A stretch of DNA of 64,000 nucleotides from Pomphorhynchus laevis. Taxonomy: Eukaryota; Acanthocephala; Palaeacanthocephala; Echinorhynchida; Pomphorhynchidae. Location: NCBI GenBank assembly GCA_012934845.2, contig WNNJ02002269.1, positions 62,001-126,000 of the forward strand. The letters run 5' to 3'. The position numbers and the translations under genes were made by a program. Positions 62,300 through 64,000 of the stretch are shown here, in pieces (within the stretch, counting starts at the first letter, position 1; every line of letters starts with the position of its first letter). The notes beneath the pieces were generated by a model that worked only from the letters and a program-made list of their open reading frames with translations, was not told the DNA's origin and did not search any database.

Positions 62300-64000
62300 C
62301 AAATTTATTAAATGTGGCAAATGCGTACAAGCTGTACGCTTACAAGTCCACAAACAAAAATGAAAAAGTCAAGCGGATAAATTGTTAAAATGGGATCGGA
62401 TTTGTCGTTTGAAGCACTGCAGGGAAGTTGATTGGCGTATATGAATGGGCAGATGATTCCACGATAGAGGAGCAGCCACCAGGAAGGAGCGGAGTCCAAA
62501 GGAGGTAGAGTAGTTTGGGACATGTAAAAGAAGGGAATTACAGGAACGCAAGGAACAGTAAACAGGACGAGAATTATCAAGAAAAGGAAGGTTGAGAAAT
62601 GAAGGGGTATGAAAAGTTACAAGGCGGAAAGCAACGATAAGAAGACGAATTTGAACACGACAATAAATTGTAGGCAAATCGAGAGAAGCAAGATGGTAGG
62701 ATGTATGATCAAAACGACGAAGACGGAGGAGAATTCGGACAGCTGCGTTGACGATGCGTTGTAGGGGAAGAAGAGTGGATTTAGGTGAGTTGGAAAATAG
62801 ACTAAGACAATAATCGAGTCTAGAAAAAAGGAGATATGATATGAGTCATACAAGAAGGGAAATCGATCAATCTACGCACTTGACGGAGGTTGCAGAGTAT
62901 CAAGGTAGATGAGCGTACTTTATCTCTAAGGAAAGGTTTAAGTGAAAGTCGGTTGTCAAAATGAAAGCCTAGGAAAACGAGATTATCAACGATAGGAAGA
63001 ATTGTAGAATTTAATGATACGGAGGGAGGTTCGAAGCCGAGGCGTCGAGATAGGATCCACATAATTTTGGATTTATCAGGATTCAGAGAAAGGCGAAGGG
63101 AAGAAAGATGATTGGAAATTGAGACAAGACAGCTGGAAACAGAAACACTAAGATCGTGAATACGATAAACAGGTGCGTGAGCATAGATGAGAATGTCATC
63201 AGCATATTGCATAACATGGAAGTTAAATTTATGAGAAATCGAAGACAAATCACTAAGAAGAAGAGAGAAAAGTATAGGGACTAATACGGAGCCTTGCGGA
63301 ACACCGGACGGAATGAACGAAGGATGAGAGAGAAGAGTTAGAGTATACGCGAAATGTACGGTTTGACAGATATGAAGAAAACCATGATACAGTGGGTAAA
63401 GAGAAGCCATAATCATGACGAAGGCGATGTAGAAGAATCGAGTGATCGACGATGTCAAAAGCAGACGATAGATCAAGAGAAACTATAAAACTACATAATT
63501 TATGATCGCGCGAGATGAGTAAGTCATTATAAACTTTAAGACAGGCAATTTTAGTAGAGTGATTAGAGCGAAAAGCGGCTTGGAAGGGAGGAAACAAGTT
63601 AGAGGAAAAGAGATATGTATTAACTTGCTTGAGAACGAGACGCTCAAGGAGTTTAGAGAGGGTTGGGAGAAGTGAGATTGGACGGTACGAAGATGGTAGT
63701 GAGGAGTCGAGAGATTGCTTTTTGATGAGAGGACGAACAGTGGCGCATTTCCAGATGGAAGGAAATGTACGGCTACGGATGGACGAGTTGAGCAATGTGG
63801 TTAGGAAGGGTGAGATAGAGGAGCAAATATTTTTAAGCAAGTGAGTGGGAATTGGGTCAGAAGGAGAGGTTTTATTAGGTAATGACAGCAGAACCGAAGA
63901 AACTTCATCAGACGAAACGGGAAGAAGGTGGAATTGTTCTGGGAGGGAAGTATTTAAAGAGAAGAGTGGGTACAAGGGGGCTATGGGTAGTAGGGAAAGT
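62300..64000 (-). mobile_element. L2/CR1-type LINE (family B), second copy, runs off right edge
   Basis: Minus-strand pieces cover an RT: WKCATVRPLIKKQSL, YRPISLLPTLSKLLERLVLK, FRSNHSTKIACLKVYNDLLI, FIVSLDLSSAFDIVDHSILL (first Asp), SGVPQGSVLVPILFSLLLSD, HVMQYADDILIYAHAP (Asp pair), then VDNLVFLGFHFDNRLSL and SWNHLPIHIRQST. Frames 63975-63253, 63476-62820 and 62677-62369 overlap or abut, so at least two frame changes are present. The 3' end at about 62300 carries the same AATAAA and GCGTACA/TGTACGC hairpin as the copy at 54.7 kb. It stands tail to tail with LINE family A. Confidence 0.88.

Larger units (their letters stand above)
58980..62300 (+). mobile_element. CR1-like LINE (family A), nearly full length
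   Basis: Contains an ORF1-like end, an endonuclease frame and a reverse transcriptase frame (listed separately) in the expected order. The element ends within a few bases of the ORF2 stop at 62294. Two lesions only: an in-frame TAG at 60488-60490 and a frame change between 60490 and about 60630. The 5' limit is set by eye near the start of GC-richer sequence. It lies upstream of USP9X on the opposite strand. Confidence 0.85.

Overview
The window looks like nuclear DNA of an AT-rich invertebrate metazoan. Most of it (about 3.8 to 57.7 kb, minus strand) is one large multi-exon host gene, an ortholog-like copy of the deubiquitinase USP9X / fat facets. I could place about 45 exons whose reading phases join almost everywhere. 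They cover the N-terminus, the helical-repeat region, a ubiquitin-like domain, the whole cysteine-protease domain (Cys box, His box, WYKFDD box) and part of the C-terminal region. The last part of the protein lies beyond the left edge. Introns fall into two classes: very short (about 43-56 bp) and long (hundreds of bp to several kb). Nearly all the repeats sit in the long ones. A flatworm is a reasonable guess (mix of Penelope-like elements, CR1/L2-type LINEs, hammerhead motifs, a tRNA-like SINE), but nothing here proves it.

Layout from left to right. 1-2125 (minus): an uninterrupted 708-codon reading frame with a CXC-type cysteine cluster and a complete reverse transcriptase core, running off the window. 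2.46-3.48 kb (plus): a LINE remnant. 4.86-6.2 kb: a fossil RT/RNase H element. 7.42-7.88 kb: a fold-back repeat whose arms carry hammerhead-ribozyme cores. 6.4-24.3 kb: exons for the C-terminal and catalytic half of USP9X, with a SINE-like unit, a three-copy unclassified repeat and a second LINE remnant in the introns. 24.45-26.25 kb: an intronless, twice-interrupted ubiquilin copy between MITE arms, opposite in strand to the host gene. 27.5-47.2 kb: exons for the ubiquitin-like and N-terminal regions, interrupted by a two-type 73-74 bp minisatellite, a 15-bp minisatellite, a pair of about 95-bp inverted repeats, and reverse-transcriptase remains. 47-54 kb: Penelope-like debris, a duplicated segment and AT microsatellites, with one exon at 51.8-51.95 kb. 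54.7-57 kb: a truncated L2/CR1-type LINE and a segment bracketed by direct repeats. 57.63-57.72 kb: the probable first coding exon. 59.0-62.3 kb: a nearly complete CR1-like LINE. 62.3 kb to the edge: a second L2/CR1-type LINE, tail to tail with it.

The only host gene with good support is USP9X. It should encode a cytosolic ubiquitin-specific protease. The ubiquilin copy also derives from a ubiquitin-pathway gene, but its placement inside USP9X looks like chance insertion. All family names come from motif recognition by eye; no database search or structure prediction was run.
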